Positions 21,110 through 31,885 are shown, counted from the first letter of the stretch. The stretch: DNA of 64,000 nt from Arachis hypogaea (GCF_003086295.3 NC_092051.1:70309772-70373771); one strand, 5' to 3'. The notes: generated from the sequence alone by a model not told the origin. Numbers and translations: made by a program.

Positions 21110-22792
21110 TGGTGTGCGAAATCGTGATCATTCCATTCCTTGGTAACGGCGCTAAAAACTCAATACGCACGTTCATGATCTTATATCTATTTCACAACTT
21201 CGTACAACTAACCAGCAAGTGCACTGGGTCGTCCAAGTAATAAACCTTACGTGAGTAAGGGTCGATCCCATGGAGATTGTCGGCTTGAAGCAAGCTATAG
21301 TCACCTTGTAAATCTCAGTCAGGCGGATTAAATTGTATTAAGAAATTATAGTGGATGAAAATAAATAAAATATAAAATAGGATAGTGGTACTTATGTAAT
21401 TCATTGGTGAGAATTTCAGATAATGGTATAGAGATGCTTTCGTCCCTCTGAACCTCTTCTTTCCTGCTGTCTTCATCCAATCCTTCCTACTCCTTTCCAT
21501 GGCAAGTTGTATGTAGGGCACTGTTGTCAATGGCTACTTCCCATCCTCTCTGTGAAAATGGTCAGATGCGCTGTCACTGCATGGCTAATAATCTGGAGGT
21601 TCTCGATCATACTGGAATAGGATTCACCCTCCTTTTGCGTCTGTCATTACGCCCAGTACTCGCGAGTTTGAAGTTCGTCACAGCTATCCCTTCCCGGATC
21701 CTACACGGAATACCACAGACAAGGTTTAGACTTTCCGGATCTCAGGAATGGCCATCCATGGGTTCTAACTTATACCACGAAGATTCTAATATCTCAGACT
21801 CGGTCCTCTGTATTAGATATCTAAGAGATATTCATTCTAGCTTGTTTGCATGTAGAACGGATGTGTTTGTCAGGCACGCGTTCATAGGTGAGAATGATGA
21901 TGAGCATCACATAATCATCACATTCATCATGTTCTTGGGTGTGAATGGATATCTTAAAAGCGGAATAAGTTGAATTGAATAGAAAAACAGTAGTACTTTA
22001 TATTAATTCATGAGGAACAGCAGAGCTCCACACCTTAATTTATGGAGTGTAGAAACTCTACCGTTGAAAATACATAAGTGATAAGGTTCAGGCATGGCCG
22101 AATGGCCAGCCCCCATGAAAGTATAAGATAGCATAAAACTAATCAAAGATGATCCGAAGATGTAAATACAATAGTAAAAAGTCCTATTTATACTAAACTA
22201 GTTACTAGGGTTTATAGAAATAAGTAAATGATGTAGAAATCCACTTCCGGGTCCCACTTGGTGTGTGCTTGGGCTGAGCTTGAAGTTTACACGTAGAGAG
22301 GTCATTCGTGGAGTTGAACGCCAGTTTGTAACGTGTTTCTGGCGTTTAACTCCACTTTGCAACTTATTTCTGGCGCTGAACGCCAGACTGCAACATGGAA
22401 CTGGCGTTCAACCCCAGCTTGCGTCATCTAAACTCGGGAAAAGTATGGACTATTATATATTTATGGAAAGCCCTGGATGTCTAATTTCCAATGCAATTGG
22501 AAGCGCGCCATTTGGAGTTCTGTAGCTCCAGAAAATCCACTTTGAGTGCAGGGAGGTCAGAATCCAATAGCATCTGCATTCCTTCTTCAACCTCTGAATC
22601 TGATTTTTGTTCAGGTCCCTCAATTTCAGCCAGAAAATACGTGAAATCACAAAAAAATACACAAACTCATAGTAAAGTCCAGAAATGTGATTTTTAATTA
22701 AAAACTAATAAAAATATACTAAAAACTAACTAAATCATGCTGAAAACTATGTAAAAACAATGCCAAAAAGCGTATAAATTATCCGCTCATCA
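21110..22792 (-). repeat. E4 5' LTR
   Basis: It starts TGATGAGCGGATAATTTATA on the minus strand (22792) and ends CACACCA at 21110. It has the same block order as 13306-14990. An embedded PBS-like sequence lies at 21137-21154, and the palindromes at about 22310-22415. Confidence 0.9.
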
Positions 22793-23073
22793 ATCAGCAC
22801 ATCAAGAGAAAAAAGTTCCAACCTGGGGACTTAGTCCTCCTTTACAAATCTCGACTGAGGCTCATGCCAGGCAAGTTGTGATCAAGATGGGAAGGTCCAT
22901 ATAGAGTAGAGAAGGCCGAACCATACGGAGTTTATCACCTAAGCCATCCTTCAAGCTCTGAACTTATCAAAGTTAATGGACATCGTTTAAAGCTGTACCA
23001 TGGCGAGAAGCTGAAGAAAAACAAGGAGCTCGAGATCTTCCTCTTGGAAGATCCCCACATAGCCGAAGTCTGA
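22793..23073 (+). pseudogene. pol: E3 integrase C-terminal part (GPY/F domain)
   Basis: It resumes the integrase after E4. KKFQPGDLVLLYKSRL and the RWEGPYRVEK (GPY/F) motif are present, then the LKLYHGEKL end and TGA at 23071-23073. A TGA at 22879 falls at a usual Arg (CGA to TGA). The GPY/F region helps strand transfer and target choice. The first five bases are the E4 target duplication. Confidence 0.85.
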
Positions 23074-23116
23074 GCTAGTGGAGCGTCCAACTTACGGACG
23101 TTAAAGCAAAGTGCTA

Positions 23117-23134
23117 GGTGGGAGATAACCCACC
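23117..23134 (+). other. Post-pol hairpin (E3)
   Basis: GGTGGG, loop AGATAA, CCCACC: a perfect 6-bp stem 43 nt after the pol stop. It matches the FIDEL hairpin in place and loop type but with different stem bases. Confidence 0.65.
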
Positions 23135-23253
23135 ATGGTATGATCGTTCTTTTCTTTATTCTTAGTTTTTCCTATTCAATAACTCTTCTCTTTATTAGTA
23201 CATTTTGCACATATGCATTTACATACTTTTATTTTAAAAAAAATATATTTTTC

Positions 23254-23705
23254 ACGCGACGCAACCGCATCATTGACGCGTCCGCGCCGCAGGTGATGGG
23301 AGAAAATATAAAACGAACAGAGAGTCACGCAAGAGCGTGGCTGGAGGTGTGCCAGTGGCACAAATCGCCCCAAGCGGCCGCATGCCCAGGAATTCGATGT
23401 GAAAAGGGTGCACGACCGAAAGTTGTGCTAGAGTGGTGCTGGATTGGTGCTGAACGCACAATTCTTCCCACGTGGCCGCATGACCGACGCGACCGCGTCA
23501 TATCCTTCTAATGGCCACTCACGCGATCGCATGCCCCACGCGATCGCGTCACCCAAAAATTTGGCAAAATAAGATTTTGAACAGAGAGTTGTGCGAGTGC
23601 GAGGCTGCCCTCGCGCCAGTAGCATAAAAAGGGTCACGCGACCGCGTGAACGACGCGACCGCGTCAATCAGTATAAGCGCAAGTCGCGCAACCGCGTCGC
23701 TTGCG
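23254..23705 (+). repeat. CpG-rich palindrome region (E3 internal)
   Basis: Many copies of words such as ACGCGACCGCGT, ACGCGATCGCGT and GGCCGCATG in an AT-rich surround. The same word class lies in the E3 LTRs (6848-7035 and 27525-27720). It is non-coding; ORFs on both strands here are by-products of the composition. TATA-like words (CATAAAAAGGG near 23623, GTATAAGCG at 23671) are at its right end. Confidence 0.75.
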
Positions 23706-24500
23706 CCGCACAGCTTCCCTAATTTGCCAATTATCTTATCTTTTTCTCCCCAAATCCTATTTTCTCTTTTCCCTCCTTACTTCTTCCTTCTTCCTTCTTC
23801 CTTCTTTCTCCCTTTCTACTCTCTCTCTCTCTCATCCCCATTCACAAGGTTTTTCTTTTCTTCTTTCCCCCTCTTTACTTTTCCATTATTCTCCTTATTT
23901 TTATATGTTATCTTCTTTTCTTTTCTTTTTACTTCCATTATACATATTTTCTTTTTCTTTCTTTTTCCTTTTTACTTGGTGTTGGAAATTTATTTGAGTC
24001 ATTATTTCTCATTATATGCTTGTGGATTGTTGTAAAATTGTTTGGCATTTATATATTATTTTTTTAAAGGGTTGCTTGCATGTTCAAATTATTACTTTCT
24101 ATACCTTATTTACCATGCATGCTATGTGTTTGTGAAAAAGTCAATATGGCATTATGCAATTTTCTACGTTATTCTATTCTACTATTAAATGCTTGTTTTT
24201 CACAAAACTCCTTTCATATTTTATTCGTTGAAAATAATTGTCAATACAAATGTGATGGTTTGTTACGAGTGATGCTTGATCTACGCTACTCATGCCTTTG
24301 CCAGCATGCCAATAAACATCTTGCATCTAATTACCCAACCATGCCCTTGCTATTTTCCCTTTAATGAACTTTTCACATGTATTCATGACCATGTGTTCAC
24401 TTCATTCATCTTTAATGTGCATTGATTGCCACCCATACCATCATATTCCTTGCTTTGTTCCTTGACATCTTGACATACTTCCTCTTTTCTCCCTTTCAGG
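23706..24500 (+). promoter_or_regulatory. Pyrimidine-rich leader and probable intron before the E3 extra ORF
   Basis: A CTTC/CT-rich tract (about 23780-23836, with a CT microsatellite) is followed by CACAAG/GTTTTT near 23847, a good donor, and TTCTCCCTTTCAG/G at 24499, a good acceptor, directly before ATG 24501. In the AT-rich 650 nt between I see no gene. Splicing of a sub-genomic RNA to an env-position ORF is known for some plant env-class elements; here it is inferred from sequence only. Confidence 0.45.
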
Positions 24501-25754
24501 ATGGCCACCAAGAAAGGCAAAGAGAAAGCTACTCCCAAATCAACAGCAAGAAGAGGCACAAAGAGAGCACTAGTGGCAGAGCCCTCTTCAACTACGGTTA
24601 AACCCACAACAAAAAGAACTAAGAGGATTATAAAGGTTGATGATAAAGAAAAAGCCTTCCCAGCAAAGGACACTGTGCGATTTCTCAATCGCTACTGTGA
24701 GCAGATGTTCCCCATCCTGGCAGAAAGGAGTTACAACAACGAATACCTTCTTCTCCTCCCAAACCATATTGCTACCTTTGTTGAGCCACAAATTGCACAA
24801 AGACAATAGGGTTTCCTACAGAGACAGCCGAGGCAGGTAAATCTTTCTTAGGTAGTCGAGTTCTACTCCAACTTCCACCTACCAACCCTGCAGTCTGTCT
24901 TTGTCCGTTAAAAGTAAGTCCCCATTACAGAAGAGGCCATTCAAAGAGCTCTAGGTCTTCCCCCTATTCCAGAAGGATTGGACGCCTTTCAAGAAGCCAC
25001 ACTCAAGTGCCAGATGTACCAATTTGACTGGGACGCCGTTCTCAGAGCTATCGCACTACCTGGCAGTCGTTGGATCTACCGATACCATCGTACCCGCCCT
25101 AAGAGAATATCGGCTTCAGCACTTACCTTGGAGGCTCGCGTATGGGCACAGATCATGTCCCATTACGTCTTTCCGAGCACTCACGAGTCCTCCTTCATTG
25201 CGGACATGGCCGTTCTACTATGGTACATCCTTACAGACCAACCTCTGAACCTACCAAGACACATCCGGAATGCCATGGAATACGTACAAATTGCGGGCAA
25301 CTTACCTTTTCCCGCCTTAGTCTCAGATCTTGTCTCAGCAGCCGGAGTCTCCTACAAAACTGGGGACACCAAAGCCATGCTTCCACGGGATGATCAGTAT
25401 GTCCCTAACGGGAAATACATCAAACCTCTACCAGCCGCCACAAGCCATCCTACTGAACCGGTTGAAGATATTCCTTCTTCAACACCACAAGTACCTACAA
25501 CAGACCAACTGCTCCATCAGATACTCGAAAGGTTGGATCAGCAGGAACACAAAGCTAAGATGAGAGAGTGCTGTAACAAGCGCCAATTCACATACCTCAA
25601 GGAGCTGATTATGGGAAAATTCAAGGACTCAGACACCCCGAACTCCACGTCCTTTACCAGCACAGGAAGCCATGATGGTCCTGCCTGTGGAGATACTGCT
25701 ACCAGCCCACCTTTGTTCCTGACAGATGGCACTGAGGACGGTGCAAAGCCTTAA
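24501..25754 (+). pseudogene. E3 extra ORF after pol (plant transposon protein, Transposase_32-like)
   Basis: One frame from ATG 24501 to TAA 25752-25754 (about 417 codons), broken by TAG 24807 (at a Trp kept in E9), a further TAG near 24855, TAA 24909 and TAA 24915. The N-terminus is Lys/Arg/Thr-rich (nuclear-signal-like), then VEFYSNFHLP, a VR.K.VPI segment, ARVWAQIMSHYVFPSTHES and LPFPALVSDL. These match the family I know as 'putative plant transposon protein', also seen in 59545-60696 (E8) and 62617-63362 (E9). It holds the position of the Athila env-like gene, but I see no signal peptide or transmembrane segment. Function unknown. Confidence 0.7.
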
Positions 25755-25766
25755 GTGTGGGGAGGT
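25729..25766 (+). other. Internal hairpin-PPT module (E3)
   Basis: Stem GCACTG, loop AGGA, stem CGGTGC (one G-U pair), spacer, then TTAAGTGTGGGGAGGT at 25751-25766. The last 16 nt repeat exactly the 3' PPT at 27208-27223. The hairpin overlaps the last codons of the extra ORF. Confidence 0.6.
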
Positions 25767-27186
25767 CGGTCAGTACCTGACTTCCGGAGGTAATTTCTCT
25801 TCCCTAACACCAATAAATTAGGATATTTAGCTAGATTTTTCTTTTGTAGAATAGGATAAATTGCATAGTAATAGATTAGTTGCATGCATGCTCAACTTGA
25901 TTGAAAAGACAATAAGTTTCTTCTAAGACCCTATTTTTGGAACAAAATTTCACTAATTTTAATCAAAACTTTTATGTTAAATTTGCTTGAAGTTGTATTT
26001 GGAACATAATTTTTGAGCTAAAGAACACACAACCTGTGAGATTTGAGCCTTTATGCATGGTTACATTATTTAACCATAATTATTTTATTCTTGTGTGTTT
26101 ACTTCTCTATGATTGTAATCTATATTTTGTTTCATCCTATATGTCGAATGTTTAATATATTTATATGCTTGCATATGATTGAGGCCATTATTTGTTTAAA
26201 CTCACTTATCCAAATTAAGCCTACCCTTTCAATTACCTTTGTTAGCCACTTTGAGCCTTTAAATCCCATTTGTTCTATATTTTACCACATTACTAGCCTT
26301 AACCAGAAAAACAATTATATATCCCAAATTGAATCTTTGGTTAGCTTAAGATAAAATTGTGTGTGCTAATTAAGTATGGGAAATTGTGGGAACAAAGGAT
26401 AATAAGGGAATGTGTCATGATAATATAATGGGAATTTGGACACCTACTCATGTGAAACTATAAAAATAAAAAATCTATGTGCATTGATAAGCTATGTTTA
26501 TTTTTATGTTTATATTGAAAAAAAAAACCAAAAATATTCAATAAATAAATAAGGGGACAAAATTACCCCAATGTTAAGTTAAGAATTCAAAAATCAATGC
26601 ATGTATGATAAAATTAAGATAAAAAGTTGATACATGAGTGTGGAATGTGAAAGGGAAATTCTGAATAGCTAGGTATGAATTCTAAAGTTATATAGAATAT
26701 ATATATGTTATGTTAAAGCTTGGGTTAATTAAAGATTCAGTTTATAAGCTTACTTAGCCATATATGTATCCTTACCATTACCTTGGCCCCATTACAACCT
26801 TAAAAAGACTTCATGATGTCTGCATTGGTATATTAAATGTTGTTGACTGATTAGGAGAAGAACAAAAAAATTAGAGAGCATGATTAGAGAAGGATAGAGT
26901 GATTGCCCTATACACTAGAGAGATTAGAGCGTACATACATCATCAGTGAGGGTTCAATGCTTAAAATTCTATGTTCCCTGCTTTCATGAGCTACCTTCTT
27001 GCATTTTTATCTGTTCTTACTGTATGAGAATTGAATTAGTGGAATTTGATTTATAATTGTTTTGAAGAGCTTATTTACTATCGATCAAGTGAACAACAAT
27101 CATATAGTTGCATTCACATATATAGGTTGCATTGCATTGCATGAGTTTTACATGTTCCTACTCATTTATTTTATCTCCTTCAACTA
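25767..27186 (+). other. E3 non-coding 3' region
   Basis: AT-rich, about 1.4 kb, with no ORF that looks like protein. It lies between the internal PPT copy and the 3' PPT. I cannot assign a function; I did not see the FIDEL/E5 block words here. Confidence 0.6.
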
Positions 27187-27223
27187 AGCATGACGACATG
27201 CTAATGTTTAAGTGTGGGGAGGT
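27187..27223 (+). other. 3' hairpin-PPT module (E3)
   Basis: Stem AGCATG, loop ACGA, stem CATGCT (27187-27202), AATG, then TTTAAGTGTGGGGAGGT ending at 27223. The purine-rich AAGTGTGGGGAGG directly before the LTR is the plus-strand primer. Confidence 0.8.
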
Positions 27224-28713
27224 TGATAAACCATTATTTTATGGTTTATAATGTGCTTAATTGTGTGGTTTTATCATGATCTTTACCCATTTATTCATAT
27301 GATTAGCATGCATTTATAATTCCTTCCTAAAATTATTACATGATTGAAAACTTGCTTCCTAAGAGACTTTTAATTATGTATTTTAATTCTCCTTTATTCC
27401 ATTTGATGTCGTGATCTGTGTGTTAAATGTTTCAGGCTTTATAGGGCATGAATGAGTTGGAGATTAGAAAGGAAGCTTGCAAAAATGGAAGGAACACAAG
27501 AAATTAAAGAGATGACCAGTGAGAAGTGACGCGGCCGCATGGCTCACGCGACCGCGCGAAAGAGAGGAAATCGCAGTGACGCGGCTGCATGGCTCACGCG
27601 ACCGCGCGGATTGAAATAGCATAAGTGACACGGAGGCGTGGACGACGCGCCCGCGTGGCAAAGCAAAACGCTGAATGACGCGTCCGCACGAATGACGTGA
27701 TCGCGTGACGTGCGCGATCTGCATAATCTGCAGAATTTGCTGGGGGCAATTTTGGGCCCTGTTTTGACCCAGTTTTCGGCCCAGAAAAGCAGACTAGAGC
27801 CAGAGAACATGCAGAAACCAGAACAACATTCATTCCACACAATTTTTAGTTTTTAGATCTAGTTTTACTCCTCCTCTAGGTTTCTCTCTACACATTCATA
27901 GTTCTTAGGATTTTATTTCTATTGCTCTTTGCATTGGGATATTGAGAAGAGTTATTACCTCATCAAGACTTCGTCATTCTAGTTTGTTTTCTTTACTTGG
28001 CTTTACTCTTCCATGTCCTTTAATTTACTCAATTTTACTATTGGATTATTTTAGAATTTATTAATATAAGAATTACTTTTATTTTTAATTGATTCCTTTG
28101 AGTTTTATTTATCATGTCTTTCTTTAATTCCCTTTCCTATGTTATGAGTTCTACATTCACAATGAGCAAGTAGTTTCCTAACTTGATGTGGAGTTGATTG
28201 AAAGGAACCCTTGAGTTGGGATGCTTAAAAAAATTGTAATTAGGTTTATTGTTGGAATGCTCTCTAGTCACTGACACTAATCCTTTTCAATTGAGCGGAT
28301 TGGAACTTGTGAATAGAAACAGCATTCCAACTTGTTTGACTTTCCCTTACCTAGTAAGGGATAACTAAACAGAACAACCTTCAATTATCAATTAATCTTG
28401 AGAGTACTTCAACAAGAATAGGGCTTCCAACTAATCTACTCCCAGTCAAGGCTTTTATTTAAATTACTTAATTTCTCCAATTTAATTTCCTGTTTATTCA
28501 ACTCAAACCCTTTTTAAAAATATCTGATTAATAAAATAGCACACCTTTCTGCAACTCGTTAGGAGACGACCTGGGATTCATACTCCCAGTATTTTAATTT
28601 TAATTTTTGTGACAACCCTTCTAAATTGATAAGCGGATTTCTGGTTGGTTAAGAACTATACTTGCAATGCATATCTTATAACAATTCTTAATTCGCCAAT
28701 TTCCGCCGCGTCA
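27224..28713 (+). repeat. E3 3' LTR
   Basis: It starts TGATAAACCATTATTTTATG and ends CCGCCGCGTCA. An inverted repeat ATAAACCAT, TATTTT, ATGGTTTAT lies at 27226-27249; the 5' LTR copy has one mismatch. The CpG palindrome segment is at about 27525-27720. Confidence 0.9.
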
Positions 28714-28718
28714 GGCTG
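28714..28718. repeat. E3 target site duplication, right (GGCTG)
   Basis: This matches GGCCG at 6541-6545 with one C/T difference. Confidence 0.7.
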
Positions 28719-28796
28719 CCATCAGGTTTTGGCCTGGTGCCTCATTAAAAAACCCTTTGGTGGGAAAAAGAGCACACCTTGGCTCAAAACCTTTCT

Positions 28797-29711
28797 TTAG
28801 CTATAGTACCTTCTTAGGTTACAGGCGTGCCATGACCTCGGGAGCTCCCGCCCTTGGAGGTCGGCCACCTTATAGTAACCTTTTCTTAGTACTTCCGTAA
28901 TCCGGTATGGTCCTTTTCAGTTAGCAGCTAGATTTCCTTCTCCTGACTGACCTGTTCCAATATCATTTCGGATTAGGATAAGGTCGTTGGTAGCGAAACT
29001 TCATTGGATTACCTTCCGGTTACACCTTGAGGCCATTCGACGCTTTAAGGCTTCCTCTGTGATCCAAGCTCTTTCTCAAAATTCTAGAAGCAGGTCGAGT
29101 TCTTCCTTTTGTGCTCCGGAGTTGGTGTCCACATTGTAGAAGATCACCCTAGGGGATCTTTTATCTACTTCTATCGAGATAATTGCCTCTATTTCGTTAG
29201 CAAGTCGGAAGGGTGATTCCCCGGTGGTGGAGTGTGGCGTTGTCCGGTATGACCATAGGACTTGGGGGAGCTCTTCAGCCCAGGCTCCTTTCGCGTCCTA
29301 CAGTCGACACTTTAACCGGCCAATATGGCTTTGTTGGCGGCCTCCGCCTGTCCGTTGGCTTGTGAGTGTTCTATTGAGGTGAACTGGTGCTTGATTTTTA
29401 GATCAGCAACCAGGTTTATGAAGCCCATGTCGGTGAACTCTGTCCCATTATCCATGGTGATGGAGTAGGAAACCCCAAACCTTGTGATGATGTTTCTATA
29501 TAGGAACTTTCGACTTCTCTTGGCAGTGGCGGTGGCCAATTCTCTGCCTCGATCCACTTTGTGAAGTAATCTATTCCTACAATGAGGAATTTGACTTGCC
29601 GTAATCCTTGGGAAGAATGGTCCAAGGAGATCGAGCCCCCACTTTGCGAATGGCCAGGGTGAGGTGATGCAAATGAGCTCTTCAAGTGGGGGCAATGTGG
29701 AAGTTGGTGTG
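28797..29711 (-). pseudogene. pol: E2 integrase core and C-terminus
   Basis: On the minus strand from the E5 junction: ITSPWPFAKWGLDLLGPF (first Asp), ITRFGVSYSITMDNGTEF (second Asp) and EHSQANGQAEAANKAIL (Glu). A frame change then follows, and QVLWSYRTTPHSTTGESPF with KGPYRITEVL (GPY/F) before the stop at 28797. Internal stops at RAW and KGPY contexts (TGA) fit CGA or TGG changed by C-to-T or G-to-A. The wording is typical of Tat/Ogre integrases. E5 cuts the gene just upstream, and 28714-28796 is its short 3' flank. Confidence 0.8.
29707..29711. repeat. E5 target site duplication, left (GTGTG)
   Basis: It pairs with GCGTG at 37261-37265 with one T/C difference. The E2 integrase reading joins across this point (...CPPC on one side, ...ITSPWPF on the other). 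Confidence 0.65.
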
Positions 29712-31879
29712 TTATGCGGGTGCATCATTGCCTATTTTTAGTTGTTATTTTAGTAGATTTTAGTTTAGTTTTGATACAAACTTTGTTAATAAATAAAGTA
29801 ATAGCATGAAACATCTCTGCATGAAATAAAATCTCAAGCATAGGTGAATTTTGGCTAATATACAAGGTAACTATGATAACATAGATCACACTAAGTGAAG
29901 TTTTGATTTTGAGTATTATTAGCACACTTATTATATAAAGATCATCTTGTATACTACCTTGATGCACTTATTTGATTGATGATAGGCAAAGTAGAAGCAG
30001 AAGAAAGAAAGGAGGTGGTACCAACGTTGTGCCCAATGTTACTATGCCAAGGCCATGTTACAAGTTGGTGAATCAATGTTGGTGTGGGAACGTTGATGAA
30101 CTAACGTTGGTGGGAACATTGGTGAACCAACATTAGTATGGAAAGTTGGTGAACCAACGTTGGTAAACCAACATTGCCACACCAACGTCCTCGACAAAAA
30201 TTGACAATCTACGCGTGCGCGTCGCCCACGCGCACGCGTGAGAAGAGCGTTGACGCACCAACTTTGTCACCAATGCTTGTTTTGAAAGCCAGCATTGAGG
30301 GTCACGCGTACGTGTCGCCCACGTGTACGCATGACCAGGAAAACGTTGGTGGGAATGTTGGCATGCCAACGCTAGCAACAACGCTTGTCAACGTGGGTAT
30401 AAACACTGAAGAAGGCCTGAGAGCATTTCTCAACGTTTGTGACACCAAAAATGGCCCCAATAACGCCAATACACCCCTGAAGCATGCATTCACCTCTCAA
30501 GCAAACAGAGCCCATTAAAATCGCTCAATCAAAGGCACAAGAAGCATCTAGAATATGAATTTTCATTCAATTGTAATTGGCTTTTTCATTTTTGTTTGTA
30601 AGCCTATATATAGGCATTAGTTTTCATAGAGAAAAAACACACAATAACAGAGAATTGAAGGAAGGGGGAAAGAATGAAGACCAATTCGAAATTCTGTGAA
30701 TTGGCAAACTTCAAGGGGAGTGGGTCTTCGGACCCCTCCCCTCATACATTTTTCTTTCCTTTCTATTCTTTTCTTTCTTAGTAGTAGTTTAGTTTTTAGT
30801 ATGTAATTTTCATTTATGAATCTTCAATTTTCATTTTAAGCTTTGAATTCTTAAGTTCTATTTTCATGCACTTTAGTTTCATGCAATTTAGTTTTTCTAT
30901 TTGAGAGCAATGATCAATTAATCCCTATGTATTTGGGATAGGAGCTCTGTTAAGCTTTGATTGGATTGATGATTGGTTTCTTCTTCCTTATCCGCTTGGA
31001 GTAGCCAAAAGATAACTCCCACGCTCATTTTGATCTACTCACTCCAGAAGGGGGTTTAGATCATTGAATTTCCATGTGAGCATCGCAAGGGGAATCATGG
31101 AAATTAGAATGGGAGCTCTATCTCTCACAACTCTCTTGATCAATACCATTCGGGAGGAATTCAGATCTTGAGACTTTGTGTGGCTTATGGATTTGAGATA
31201 GAACTTCACCTCTTCTCATAAACAATTAGATCAAGGAAATGGTAATTGTTTGTGATTAAAGAAATTGGATTTCCAAGAATTGGGATTCAATTATTGCAAT
31301 TCGCCAACGCTTGCTTCGTATGATAGGGGTTGAGATCCATTGATTCATTAAGAATGAAACATCTCCAATCCTTTATGTCTTTACTTTCTTGCACTTTACA
31401 TTACTGCATTTTTGCATTGCAATTTACTTTCTAGTTCTTGTACTTTCCAGCAACTTTATTTTCAGCCCTTTAGTTCTTTGCACTTACCTTCTTGCACTGC
31501 ATAATTCCTTGCAATTTACTTTTCTGGCTCTGTTACTTTCATGCACATTACTTCTCAGCTCTTTAAATTCATTGCACCTTATTTTCATGCACTGCCTACT
31601 TCTTGCCATTTAGTTTCCAGCAAATCTACTTTTTCTGCACTTTACATTCCTTGTCAGTTACTTTTCTGCACTCCACTGCCTTCATTTACTTTTCTATCAT
31701 TTATATTTCCTACTACTCACTACTCCAACATGTTCGTCTGACTAGAATAATCAACCTACTATTGATTGCTTAGTCCTTTAATCCCTGTGGGATCGACCTC
31801 ACTCTTGTGAGTTTTACTACTTGATACGACCCGGTATTCTTGCCGGTGATTAAATGAAAAATTAATTTTCCCGTCATCA
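29712..31879 (+). repeat. E5 5' LTR
   Basis: It starts TTATGCGGGTGCATC (second base changed from TGATGCGGG) and ends TTTTCCCGTCATCA. It holds ACCAACGTTGGT-type palindromes (30020-30400), a 12-bp inverted repeat ACGCGTGCGCGT / ACGCGCACGCGT at 30211-30239, a TATA box CCTATATATAGG near 30603, and GATCGACCTCACTCTTGTGAG near its end. ORFs inside are by-products of repeats. Confidence 0.85.
30605..30612 (+). promoter_or_regulatory. TATA box in E5 5' LTR
   Basis: TATATATA inside GCCTATATATAGGC, followed about 35-60 nt later by an adenine-rich region with GAGAAAAAACACACAATAAC. The second LTR has GCCTGTATATAGGC at about 36037-36050. Confidence 0.5.
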
Positions 31880-31885
31880 AGCTTT

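Larger units (their letters stand above)
13306..22792 (-). mobile_element. E4, FIDEL-type gag-PR-only element (9.49 kb)
   Basis: The LTRs are 13306-14990 and 21110-22792 (1685 and 1683 bp), with a tRNA-Asp PBS at 21086-21103. In minus-strand order it holds a long A/T-rich leader, gag-PR (19445-17258), three CCAAACT..AGTTTGG repeats, the post-pol hairpin, a palindrome array, a remnant of the extra ORF, a conserved non-coding 3' region, the hairpin-PPT module and the LTR. There is no RT, RNase H or integrase, and the distance from PR to the 3' LTR leaves no room for one. It resembles what the Arachis literature calls Feral, the non-autonomous partner of FIDEL (from memory). It needs pol in trans. 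Confidence 0.85.
6546..28713 (+). mobile_element. E3, full-length Athila-type element carrying nested E4
   Basis: The order is 5' LTR 6546-8038, PBS, one-frame gag-PR-RT-RH-IN from 8154, post-pol hairpin, CpG palindrome region, extra ORF 24501-25754, PPT and 3' LTR 27224-28713. E4 sits inside at 13306-22792. Without E4 and one duplication the element is about 12.7 kb. The protease motif CDLGA, the tRNA-Asp PBS and an extra ORF after integrase place it in the Athila lineage. Substitution-type stops, a changed RT catalytic box and the E4 insertion make it inactive. LTR lengths of 1493 and 1490 bp and a nearly matching target duplication argue for a single transposition event. Confidence 0.85.

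Noticed and set aside
23646..24035. Ser/Phe/Leu-rich ORFs (98-129 aa)
   Set aside because: Translation of a CT/CTTC-rich tract; two frames look equally 'coding', which is typical of low-complexity DNA.
24501..25754. Calling the extra ORF an envelope gene
   Set aside because: It has the env position and a possible splice acceptor, but no signal peptide, transmembrane segment or Cys pattern is visible, and the nearest resemblance is to the plant transposon protein family.
30133..30518. ORFs on both strands with HAYVSPTRTR-like repeats (also 35422-35959)
   Set aside because: They arise from the CpG inverted repeats and ACCAACGTTGGT palindromes, which read as similar peptides on both strands.
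31389..31741. Leu/Ser/Phe-rich ORFs in the E5 LTR (also 36826-37158)
   Set aside because: They fall in repeated TTTACTTTC.TGCA words of the LTR; the two LTR copies do not preserve one protein.
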